Positions 1-7,123 of a stretch of DNA of 12,177 nucleotides are shown here, piece after piece; within the stretch, counting starts at the first letter, position 1, and the number at the start of each line of letters is the position of its first letter. The translations under genes were made by a program, and so were the position numbers. The stretch covers positions 1 to 12,177 of the forward strand of contig JBGUKB010000055.1 in assembly GCA_045114235.1 (NCBI GenBank). The letters are read 5' to 3'. The stretch is from UBA1732 sp045114235. GTDB lineage: Bacteria; Verrucomicrobiota; Lentisphaeria; Victivallales; UBA1829. The notes below the pieces were generated by a model. It did not search any database. It was not told the origin of the DNA and saw only the letters and a program-made list of their open reading frames with translations.

Positions 1-30
1 CACCGGCCCGAAACCGAACCGGCATCTTAT

Positions 31-59
31 AAGATACACCCGAAATCCCGACTTGTCAA
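31..59 (-). promoter_or_regulatory. Leftward sigma70-type promoter
   Basis: Read on the minus strand, a perfect -35 hexamer TTGACA (59 to 54) is followed after 17 bp by TATCTT (36 to 31). The -10 context TGTATCTTA resembles the TGTATATTA seen at other promoters in this window. It points out of the left edge, so a divergently transcribed gene very likely begins just left of position 1. That gene is not visible, and its identity is unknown. Confidence 0.65.
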
Positions 60-111
60 GCCGAAATCAAAAGAAAATCGAGAAAAAGCGGTTGTCCGCG
101 TCTATCGCGCG

Positions 112-147
112 TGTACGCATAGGTTGTATGATTAAGATGTGCGCATA
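112..147. repeat. Direct repeat TGTRCGCATA in the divergent control region
   Basis: TGTACGCATA (112-121) and TGTGCGCATA (138-147) match at 9 of 10 bases and start 26 bp apart, about 2.5 helical turns. They lie between the leftward promoter and the rightward promoter elements. That is where an activator or repressor controlling either divergent unit could bind. The repeat is visible in the sequence; a binding role is inference. Confidence 0.4.
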
Positions 148-151
148 ATTC

Positions 152-196
152 TTGAATCACGGTTGAATTCAAATCTATTCCGTGATACATTAATAT
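152..196 (+). promoter_or_regulatory. Probable promoter and operator of the 2-oxoacid dehydrogenase operon
   Basis: Two overlapping sigma70-like pairs are possible: TTGAAT (163-168) with TACATT (186-191) at 17 bp, or TTGAAT (152-157) with TCTATT (174-179) at 16 bp. Neither is a strong match, so the exact promoter is unresolved. The region also holds an inverted repeat, ATCACGG (156-162) and CCGTGAT (180-186), around a perfect 10-bp palindrome TTGAATTCAA (163-172). A protein bound there would cover the promoter. No terminator or ORF lies between here and the first gene at 263. Confidence 0.45.
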
Positions 197-262
197 GATC
201 AAAAGATAACCGGAAGCAATCAAACATGAGGACGACATGATGTTGACCGGAGCAGGGAAACA

Positions 263-1486
263 ATGTTGAACGTACTCAGAATGCCCCAGATGGGCGTCTC
301 CGACGAAAGTGCGATCCTGTCCAAATGGCTGGTGCGCGAGGGGGACCATGTTCGCAAAGGGCAGCCCGTCTTCTCCCTCGAAACCGACAAGGCGACGTTC
401 CAGCACGAGGCGGAGTCGGACGGTTTCCTCGTGCATATCCTGACCGGAGAAGGCAAGGAGGCCGCGGTCGGAAGCCCGGTCGGGATCATGTCCGAATCCG
501 AGACCTTCGATAAAAGTGAGCTGAAGACGTTGTTGCGCGAACTGAAAACGCCGGATGAAAGACATCCAGCTCAAACCGAAGCAAAAAATGATATCCTGCG
601 TGAAGAACATCTGGATTTCGAACATGAACATGTTTCCATTCAAAATACCCCTGACGGGAAGCAGAGGGTCTCGCCTCGGGCGAGAAGAAAGGCAAATGAG
701 CTTGGAGTGAACGTAAATTCCATTTATTCAGGCAGCGGACCGGATGGACGAGTCATCGAGCGTGATGTGCTTTCTGTTCAAACGAACAGGAAAAACAAGG
801 GGGTTGAACTGAAAATATGCGATATCTGGGCCGGACGCCCGCTGACGGTCGAAAACCGGATCAGCATGAGGCAGGTTTGTGCAGAAGAGGCAGGACGGAC
901 CGGATTTGTCAGCAGAATGTTTGACGCAAGTAAGATCATAGAGTTCTGCAAAACACAAAACGAAATCACGCCCGGCACGGCGATCTGCCATGAACTGGCA
1001 CGACTGCTTGTCAAGATGCCTGAACTGAACGCGCGTCGGCATGGCGACAAAATCTATGAATACAACACGGTTCACCTGCGACTGAACGTGGAAACACGGT
1101 TCGACACGCTGAAACCGGTCATCCGGTGCGCGGAGACATACACGTTAAATGAACTTGCCGTTTTGATGCGAAACGCAGCGAACCGCTGCAAGCGGTTGTT
1201 CACCTCGAAACCGCAGGAGTTTCAGGATGGGACATTCACCGTGGCGGATTTGAGCGAGTACGGCGTGGATAGTTTCACGCCGGAACTGACGCCGCCGGAA
1301 CTCTGCGCGCTCGGCATCGGGGCGGCCGCAACACAGACAAGGCTGGATAAACGAGGCAGAATTGAGGTTTATCCGGCAATCCGGCTGACGCTCGTTTATG
1401 ATCGCGCGGGCGTCGATCTGCTCTCCGCGGCAAGATTCCTGAACGAGCTCGCGTTCCGGCTCGGACCGGACGGGACACAAAACTAA
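263..1486 (+). CDS. E2-like lipoyl protein of a 2-oxoacid dehydrogenase complex, degenerate acyltransferase site
   Basis: The 407-aa protein has the E2 domain order. Residues 1-80 form a lipoyl domain with the attachment lysine K43 in ETDKA. A charged linker follows. Residues about 135-172 form a peripheral-subunit-binding domain (RVSPRARRKA, then GPDGRV), which in this family docks E3 and/or E1. Residues about 190-407 resemble the catalytic acyltransferase domain (GTFTVADL, YGVDSF, and the C-terminal YDRAGVDL). A normal E2 passes the acyl group from lipoyl to CoA using the histidine of DHRxxDG. Here that position is R381 and the following DG is D385-L386, so acyl transfer may be lost. Length is normal for a one-lipoyl E2. 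The start at 263 has a weak AGGGA ribosome site; nearby upstream ATGs (226, 237, 240) are out of frame. Much of the linker region is more AT-rich in codon choice than the two downstream genes. It could be a scaffold or lipoyl carrier rather than an enzyme. The family call is firm; the substrate is unknown. Confidence 0.85.
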   Translation: MLNVLRMPQMGVSDESAILSKWLVREGDHVRKGQPVFSLETDKATFQHEAESDGFLVHILTGEGKEAAVGSPVGIMSESETFDKSELKTLLRELKTPDERHPAQTEAKNDILREEHLDFEHEHVSIQNTPDGKQRVSPRARRKANELGVNVNSIYSGSGPDGRVIERDVLSVQTNRKNKGVELKICDIWAGRPLTVENRISMRQVCAEEAGRTGFVSRMFDASKIIEFCKTQNEITPGTAICHELARLLVKMPELNARRHGDKIYEYNTVHLRLNVETRFDTLKPVIRCAETYTLNELAVLMRNAANRCKRLFTSKPQEFQDGTFTVADLSEYGVDSFTPELTPPELCALGIGAAATQTRLDKRGRIEVYPAIRLTLVYDRAGVDLLSAARFLNELAFRLGPDGTQN

Positions 1487-1522
1487 AGCAAACAATATCA
1501 ACCTCACATAAGGACAGAAAAC

Positions 1523-2899
1523 ATGACATACGATCTCCTGATCCTGGGCGGCGGCCCCGCGGGATTCCGCGCAGTGGAACGCGCCGGGCATTTCGGACTG
1601 AACACGGCCATTTTCGAAGGGAAAGCATTGGGCGGCGTCTGCCTCAACGAGGGGTGCATCCCGACCAAGACGATGCTGTATTCCGCGAAGCTGTACGACT
1701 ACGCGAAAGGCGGCTCGGAGAAATACGGCGTAACATCTAAAGAGACAACGCTGGACCATTCGTTCGTAGTCGCGCGCAAAGACAAGATCGTGAAAAAACT
1801 CGTCGCGGGCGTGGAAATGCAGATGAAAAAGGCCCGCGCGAACGTCATTCGCGAAAACGGCGTGCTGGCTGAAAAAAATGAGGCAGGCGATTTCGTCATC
1901 GAGGCGGGCGGCGAGAAGTTCGCCGGAAAAAACGTACTGATCGCGACCGGATCTTCCGCGGCGGTCCCGCCGATCCCCGGGCTGAAGGACGCGCTGACGG
2001 ACGGATTCGCGGTCACGAATCGGGAAATCCTTTCCATAACGGAGATTCCTTCAAAACTCGTCGTAATGGGCGCGGGAGCGATCGGGCTGGAAATGGCGTC
2101 GTATTTCAATTCCGCCGGGTCGGACGTGACGGTCGTCGAAATGCTCGACCGGATCGGCGGACGCATCGACCGCGACATCGCGGCGCTGCTCCAGCGGAAC
2201 TACACGGTGCGCGGCGTCAAGTTCCTGACTGGAAGCCGGGTTCAGGCGATTGAGGCGGGACGAGTCCGCGGCGTGAAATCGAACGGAGACGAATTCGAGC
2301 TGGAAGCGGACAAGATTCTGGTCGCCGCCGGGCGCAGGCCGAACACGCAGGGAATCGGGCTGGAATCGCTCGGGATCGAGCTCGGCACGAACGGCGGCAT
2401 CCGCACGGACGAGAAGATGCGGACGAACGTGCCGGGTGTATTCGCCGCCGGGGACGTGAACGGTGTTTCCATGCTGGCGCACACGGCGTACCGCGAGGCG
2501 GAAGTCGCTGTAAACGTGATCCGCGGCGTCGACGACGCGATGCGCTACGACACGATCCCGTCTGTCATCTACACGAACCCCGAAGCGGCGTCCGTCGGCG
2601 AGACCGAGGAGACAGCGACGGAAAAAGGATTGAACGTGAAGACGCTCAAACTGCCGCTGCTTTTCAGCGGCCGGTACCAGGCGGAGAACGAGGGAGGCAA
2701 CGGCATCATGAAGCTGGTGCTGGACGAGGAGAAGTGCATCCTCGGCGCCTGCATGCTCGGCAATCCGGCGTCGGAGATCATACCGGCGATGGCCGTGGCG
2801 ATCACGCAGCACATGACCGCCGCAGAACTCGCACAGACGGTGTTCCCGCATCCGACCGTGGCGGAAGTCCTGCGCGACGCCGCGTTGATGGAACTCTGA
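1523..2899 (+). CDS. lpdA: Dihydrolipoyl dehydrogenase (E3)
   Basis: This 458-aa FAD-dependent disulfide oxidoreductase reoxidises dihydrolipoamide with NAD+ and would serve the lipoyl domain of the neighbouring E2-like protein in the cytoplasm. The FAD-binding glycine motif GGGPAG is at residues 9-14. The redox-active disulfide is C40/C45 in GGVCLNEGCIPTK. The NAD-binding motif GAGAIG is at 183-188, and a second FAD contact (GVFAAGDV) lies before the dimerisation domain. The C-terminal active-site base pair of the partner subunit is H443/E448 in HPTVAE. All catalytic parts are present and the length is typical. The start at 1523 follows AAGGA with 8-base spacing. The gene sits 36 bp after the E2-like gene and 15 bp before the E1 gene, so the three are almost certainly one operon. 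The sequence separates it clearly from glutathione or mercuric reductases by the lipoyl-complex context. Confidence 0.93.
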   Translation: MTYDLLILGGGPAGFRAVERAGHFGLNTAIFEGKALGGVCLNEGCIPTKTMLYSAKLYDYAKGGSEKYGVTSKETTLDHSFVVARKDKIVKKLVAGVEMQMKKARANVIRENGVLAEKNEAGDFVIEAGGEKFAGKNVLIATGSSAAVPPIPGLKDALTDGFAVTNREILSITEIPSKLVVMGAGAIGLEMASYFNSAGSDVTVVEMLDRIGGRIDRDIAALLQRNYTVRGVKFLTGSRVQAIEAGRVRGVKSNGDEFELEADKILVAAGRRPNTQGIGLESLGIELGTNGGIRTDEKMRTNVPGVFAAGDVNGVSMLAHTAYREAEVAVNVIRGVDDAMRYDTIPSVIYTNPEAASVGETEETATEKGLNVKTLKLPLLFSGRYQAENEGGNGIMKLVLDEEKCILGACMLGNPASEIIPAMAVAITQHMTAAELAQTVFPHPTVAEVLRDAALMEL

Positions 2900-2914
2900 T
2901 TCGAGGCGGACGCT

Positions 2915-5383
2915 ATGCCGAAGACACAGATCGTCCATCCCTCGGATTTGAGGCGGGCGGGCCGGCTGGAAATGCCGGAGATCCCGCTGAACCAATATAA
3001 TAAATCCTTTGAGGAGGAACGTAAGGCGTTTTCGCCGGAGGAACTGAAGGGGATTTACCTCGACATGCAGTACATCCGCGAGGTCGAGACCATGATCTAC
3101 GGCGTCCGCACAGTCAAGAACTACAACGGAATCAAATACTGCTACACCGGCCCGGCGCACCTCTCCACCGGACAGGAAGCGGCGGCCGTCGGCATGGCGT
3201 TCACCCTCAACCGTGACGACATCATCTTCGGGTCGCACCGGAGCCATGGCGAATTCCTGGCGCGCGGATTCCGCGCCATCCGGACGCTGAGCGAGGCCGA
3301 GCTCGATGACATCATGAAGTCGCGGCCCGACATCCTGCGCGTCGTGGAGAAAAATAGTCGGGGCAATAACATCCGCGAACTCGCGGCGGATTTCCTGCTC
3401 TACGGGTTCATCTGCGAGGTCTTCGGGCGCGCAAACGGATTCAACCGCGGACACGGCAACTCCATGCACGTTTTCTTTCCGCCGTTCGGCATCTACCCGA
3501 ACAACGCCATCGTGGGCGGTTCGGCGGGGATCGCGGCCGGGGCGGCGCTGTACCGGAAAGCGACCCGGAGCAGCGGACTCGTGGTGTGCAACTTCGGGGA
3601 CGGCGCGCTCGGACGCGGTCCAGTGTGGGAAGCCATGAACTTTGCCGCAATGGACCAGTTCAACATGCTGTGGGAGGATGGATACCGCGGCGGCCTGCCG
3701 GTCATCTTCAACTGCATCAACAACTGTTACGGCATGGGCGGGCAGACTTCGGGCGAGACGATGGCATACGGAGTCGCCGCAAGGGTGGCAGTCGGGGTGA
3801 ACCCGGAAGCCATGCACGCGGAACGCATCGACGGCTACGATCCGCTGGCCGTGATCGATGCGTTCCGGCGGAAACGCGCGCTCATCGAGGCAAACCGCGG
3901 CCCGGTCTTCCTCGAAACGATCACATACCGTTACGCCGGGCACTCCGCCACGGACGCGAACTCGTACCGTTCTCAGGAGGAGATCGAGGAATGGCGCAAG
4001 GCGGATTCGATTTTGGCATTGCGGAAGAATCTGGAAACGGCGGGGCTTGTTTCATCCTCTGATTTCGAGGCATTAGATGCTCGAATCATCGAACATATCA
4101 CGCAACTCACGCGGCTGGCGGCGGACACGGCAGTCTCGCCGCGTCCCGACCCCATACGCGAACCCGACGCGTTCCGCAAGTACAATTTCTCGAACAGGCG
4201 AACCGAGGCGCATCCGGCGGAAGTCGGGCGCGACGTCACGCAGCCGATTGGGGAAAATGCGAGGCGGAAGAAGCTCAAAGAGAAAACAAGATTCTATCTG
4301 GATGTCGCGGGCAATCCGGTTTCCAAGCTGAAAGCGTTCACCCTGCGCGACGCGCTGTTCGAGGCGGTCCTGAGCAGGGCATACGTCGACGACAAGCTCG
4401 TCATCTACGGCGAGGACAACCGCGACTGGGGCGGCGCGTACGGCGTGTACACCGGGCTGACGGAGGCCCTGCCCTACCACCGGCTCTTCAACGCGCCAAT
4501 CTCCGAGGCGGCGATCGTCGGCACGGCGGTCGGCTGCGGGATGTGCGGCGGACATGTGCTGATCGAGCTCATGTACAGCGACTTCATCGGTTGCGCCGGG
4601 GACGAGGTGTTCAATCAGCTGTCGAAATGGCAGGCGATGTCGGCGGGCATGCTGAAGATGCCCGTGGTGCTGCGCGTTTCCGTGGGGGCGAAATACGGCG
4701 CCCAGCACGCGCAGGACTGGACGGCGCTCTGCACACACATTCCCGGACTGAAGGTCGTCTACCCGGCGACCCCGTACGACGCGAAGGGTATGCTGGCGGC
4801 GGCGCTCGCCGGGACCGACCCGGTCGTCTTTTTCGAAAGCCAGCGCCTGTACGACACGCCGGAAATGTTCCATGCAGGCGGGGTGCCGGAGGAGGATTAC
4901 GAGATCCCGCTCGGAACGCCTGACGTGAAACGCTCCGGAAACGATCTCACGATCCTGACGGTCGGCCCGGCGCTCTATCCGGCGATGCAGGCGGCGGAAC
5001 GCCTCGAACACGAATTCGATCTGTCCGCCGAGGTCATCGATGCGCGGTCGCTCGTGCCGTTCGATTTCAAACCGGTGGTGCAATCCGTGCGGAAGACCGG
5101 ACGCATTCTGATCGTGTCGGACGCCTGCGAACGCGGTTCCTGGCCGCAGACGCTCGCCGCCCGTATCACACGGTACTGCTTCGATGACCTCGACGCTCCG
5201 CCCGTCGTGATCGGCGCGCCGAACGAGATCTCGCCTTGTCCCGAGCTGGAAAAGAGCTATTATCCGCAACCGGAATGGATTTTGGACGCGGTCCACACGC
5301 TCATCCTGCCGCTGGACGGTTATACACCACACATGGATTTCGGCGACGCCGAGCTGATGCGCCAGGACCGTCTGGGTATCTGA
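2915..5383 (+). CDS. Fused alpha/beta E1 component of a 2-oxoacid (or acetoin-type) dehydrogenase, thiamine-diphosphate dependent
   Basis: The 822-aa protein joins the two E1 subunits that are usually separate. Residues about 40-400 are E1-alpha: histidines H108/H111 in HRSHG, GHGNSMHVF, and the ThDP/Mg motif running from GDG (228-230) to NN (269-270). Residues about 475-815 are E1-beta: E500 in YGED, the usual ThDP-activating glutamate, then ISEAAIVG, and H598 in QHAQ. The linker (about 400-470) is charged and low in conserved motifs. E1 decarboxylates a 2-oxoacid, or cleaves acetoin, and reductively acylates the E2 lipoyl group. Two alpha-half insertions stand out against the usual E1-alpha: about 45-60 residues between GEFLARG and the NRGHGNSMH block, and about 10 residues (around NMLWEDGYRGG) inside the GDG-NN motif. 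The substrate cannot be told from sequence; pyruvate, acetoin and branched-chain acids are all possible. The start at 2915 follows GAGG with 8-base spacing; M20 is an alternative start. Confidence 0.88.
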   Translation: MPKTQIVHPSDLRRAGRLEMPEIPLNQYNKSFEEERKAFSPEELKGIYLDMQYIREVETMIYGVRTVKNYNGIKYCYTGPAHLSTGQEAAAVGMAFTLNRDDIIFGSHRSHGEFLARGFRAIRTLSEAELDDIMKSRPDILRVVEKNSRGNNIRELAADFLLYGFICEVFGRANGFNRGHGNSMHVFFPPFGIYPNNAIVGGSAGIAAGAALYRKATRSSGLVVCNFGDGALGRGPVWEAMNFAAMDQFNMLWEDGYRGGLPVIFNCINNCYGMGGQTSGETMAYGVAARVAVGVNPEAMHAERIDGYDPLAVIDAFRRKRALIEANRGPVFLETITYRYAGHSATDANSYRSQEEIEEWRKADSILALRKNLETAGLVSSSDFEALDARIIEHITQLTRLAADTAVSPRPDPIREPDAFRKYNFSNRRTEAHPAEVGRDVTQPIGENARRKKLKEKTRFYLDVAGNPVSKLKAFTLRDALFEAVLSRAYVDDKLVIYGEDNRDWGGAYGVYTGLTEALPYHRLFNAPISEAAIVGTAVGCGMCGGHVLIELMYSDFIGCAGDEVFNQLSKWQAMSAGMLKMPVVLRVSVGAKYGAQHAQDWTALCTHIPGLKVVYPATPYDAKGMLAAALAGTDPVVFFESQRLYDTPEMFHAGGVPEEDYEIPLGTPDVKRSGNDLTILTVGPALYPAMQAAERLEHEFDLSAEVIDARSLVPFDFKPVVQSVRKTGRILIVSDACERGSWPQTLAARITRYCFDDLDAPPVVIGAPNEISPCPELEKSYYPQPEWILDAVHTLILPLDGYTPHMDFGDAELMRQDRLGI

Positions 5384-5390
5384 CGGCGAC

Positions 5391-5439
5391 AGAACAAGCC
5401 TTTGTTCCCCGTCCACCGTCCCATCTTCCCGTCTTTTTT
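5391..5439 (+). terminator. Possible weak terminator after the E1 gene
   Basis: Eight bases past the E1 stop a 6-bp hairpin GAACAA-GCCT-TTGTTC (5392-5407) forms. The nearest T-run (six T, 5434-5439) is 26 bases downstream, so this is not a canonical intrinsic terminator. A new promoter at about 5475 makes a transcript end here plausible. Confidence 0.25.
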
Positions 5440-5474
5440 CGAGGTGGAAACCGGACTATTTGACGGAAGGGGGG

Positions 5475-5503
5475 TGGAAACTTCGGCATTCACGGTGTAT
5501 ATT
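5475..5503 (+). promoter_or_regulatory. serA promoter
   Basis: TGGAAA (5475-5480), a 17-bp spacer and TATATT (5498-5503) followed by A give a sigma70-type promoter with the same -10 as others in the window. The expected transcript start, about 5509-5511, falls inside a perfect palindrome. A 9-bp direct repeat GGTGGAAAC occurs at 5443-5451 and 5473-5481, exactly 30 bp apart; the second copy overlaps the -35. Confidence 0.55.
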
Positions 5504-5506
5504 ATA

Positions 5507-5554
5507 TGCTCCAAAAAATTTTTGGAGCAACCGTAACCGTGCGCTTGCACGCAC
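5507..5554 (+). promoter_or_regulatory. Two hairpins in the serA leader
   Basis: The first is a perfect inverted repeat with 11-base arms, TGCTCCAAAAA (5507-5517) and TTTTTGGAGCA (5519-5529), centred on A5518 and lying over the predicted transcript start. The second is GTGCG-CTTGCA-CGCAC (5539-5554), directly before the ribosome site AAGGAG (5555-5560) of serA. The first lacks a following T-run, so it is not a terminator. It could be an operator or a stabilising 5' hairpin; the second could affect ribosome access. Functions are inferred. Confidence 0.5.
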
Positions 5555-5566
5555 AAGGAGACAAGC

Positions 5567-7123
5567 ATGAGAAAAGTCCTCATTCCCACCAAACTCGACA
5601 AGGTCGTTGAAAAAATCCTGAGCGAACACGGTTTCACCGTGGTCCAGAACCCGGACGTGCAGCTGGCCGATCTGGCCTCCGAGAACTCCGACGCATCCGC
5701 GATCATCGTCCGCAGCGAGAAGGTCACGCCCGAGATCATGGACGGACTGAAGGACCTGAAGCTCGTCGTCCGCGCCGGCGCCGGTTTCGACAACATCGAC
5801 ATCCGCCACGCCCGCAAGCTCGGCATCGACGTGATGAACACCCCGGGCGCGAACTCCAACGCGGTCGCCGAGGAAGTCATCGCCCTGATCCTCGCCGCCT
5901 ATCGCAAGCTCGTCCCCGCCGACCAGTCCACCCGTGCCGGCAAATGGGAGAAGAAAAGCTTCATGGGCCGCGAACTGACCGGCAAGACCGTCGGCATCCT
6001 CGGCCTCGGCAACATCGGCCGCCTGCTCATCAAGCGCCTCTCCGGCTTCGACGTGAAGATCCTCGCCTACGACCCGATCCTGTCCGCCGACCTGGCCGCC
6101 CACCTCGGCGCCCAGCTCTGCACGGTCGAGGAAGTCTTCGCGCAGTCCGACATCGTCTCCCTGCACATCCCGGAAAATGACAAGACCCGCGGCATGGTCA
6201 ACGCCAAGCTGCTCGGCCTCATGAAGAAAGGCGCCATGCTCGTGAACTGCGCCCGCGCCGGCATCGTCGACGAGGAGGCCATCCGCGCCGCCAAGCAGGA
6301 AAAGGACCTCATCTTCTGCAACGACGTCTACGCGAAGGACGCCGCGGGCGACAAGACCGTGGCCGACATCGCCGACATCATGCTCCCGCACCTCGGCGCC
6401 AGCACGAAGGAAGCCAACTTCCTCGCCGCCAAGCGCGCAGCCGACCAGACCGTCGCCTACTTCGAGGACGGCGTGACCGCCTGCGTCGTGAACAAGGGCG
6501 TGCCGGACGGACTCGACGCGAACTACCAGAAGCTCGCCTCCGTGCTCGCCGGCCTCGGCGCCGCGTACCTGAACGGCCGCGCGATCTCCAAGATCGAGCT
6601 CAGTTGCTACGGCAAGCTCCACCAGTTCTCCAAGTGGATGATCGCCCCGGTCACCGCTGCCATCTGCCCGCAGTTCGACGCCTTCAGCGGCGCGGACGAG
6701 GCCCTGAAGGTTCTCGAATCCCGCGGCATCCAGTTCATCGTCCGCGACGTCGACGAGAGCAAGCACTACGGCGAAGCCATCACGCTCGACTTCATCGCCG
6801 GGTCCGACCGCATCTCCATCCGCGGCACCATCGCTGAAGGCCGCCTCATGGTCTCCCGCATCAACTCGTTCGACGGCATCTACATCCACCCCGCCGGAAA
6901 CTACCTCTTCGTCGAATACGAAGACGCCCCCGGCATCATCGGCAAGATCACCGGGCTCCTCGGCCAGAACAACATCAACATCGCCGACGTCCGCGCGCCG
7001 CACAGCCTCGAGAATTCCCGCTCGATCCTCGCGGTGAACGCCGAAAGCGCCGTCCCGGCCGACCTCGTCAAGGAGATCGCCGCCGCCGTCAACGCAATCA
7101 ACGCCTTCACGTTCGACTGCTGA
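5567..7123 (+). CDS. serA: D-3-phosphoglycerate dehydrogenase, long ACT-domain form
   Basis: This enzyme oxidises 3-phosphoglycerate to 3-phosphohydroxypyruvate with NAD+, the first step of serine synthesis. The 518-aa length and layout fit the long bacterial type. A split substrate domain (about 1-95 and 285-315) flanks the Rossmann domain with GLGNIG at 146-151. An intervening allosteric-type domain spans about 320-440, and a C-terminal ACT domain runs from 446 (YLFVEYEDAPGIIGKI). The ACT domain usually binds serine for feedback inhibition. Catalytic R230 (NCARAG) and H275 (PHLGAST) are present. The glutamate normally between them (in D-V-F-x-x-E-P) appears as D258 in DVYAKDAAG. Codons end in C or G very consistently, suggesting strong expression. 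A strong ribosome site AAGGAG lies 6 bases before the start. folK overlaps the stop codon. Confidence 0.92.
   Translation: MRKVLIPTKLDKVVEKILSEHGFTVVQNPDVQLADLASENSDASAIIVRSEKVTPEIMDGLKDLKLVVRAGAGFDNIDIRHARKLGIDVMNTPGANSNAVAEEVIALILAAYRKLVPADQSTRAGKWEKKSFMGRELTGKTVGILGLGNIGRLLIKRLSGFDVKILAYDPILSADLAAHLGAQLCTVEEVFAQSDIVSLHIPENDKTRGMVNAKLLGLMKKGAMLVNCARAGIVDEEAIRAAKQEKDLIFCNDVYAKDAAGDKTVADIADIMLPHLGASTKEANFLAAKRAADQTVAYFEDGVTACVVNKGVPDGLDANYQKLASVLAGLGAAYLNGRAISKIELSCYGKLHQFSKWMIAPVTAAICPQFDAFSGADEALKVLESRGIQFIVRDVDESKHYGEAITLDFIAGSDRISIRGTIAEGRLMVSRINSFDGIYIHPAGNYLFVEYEDAPGIIGKITGLLGQNNINIADVRAPHSLENSRSILAVNAESAVPADLVKEIAAAVNAINAFTFDC

Noticed and set aside
2051..3943. Long open frame on the minus strand (630 codons) opposite lpdA and the E1 gene
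   Set aside because: It lies antisense to two genes with full catalytic motifs, its product is rich in R, V, H and D without any domain pattern, and such frames arise from GC-rich codon bias.
5456..7003. Minus-strand open frame of 515 codons opposite serA
   Set aside because: Low-complexity V/D/E/G-rich product caused by the strong C-ending codons of serA; no recognisable domain.
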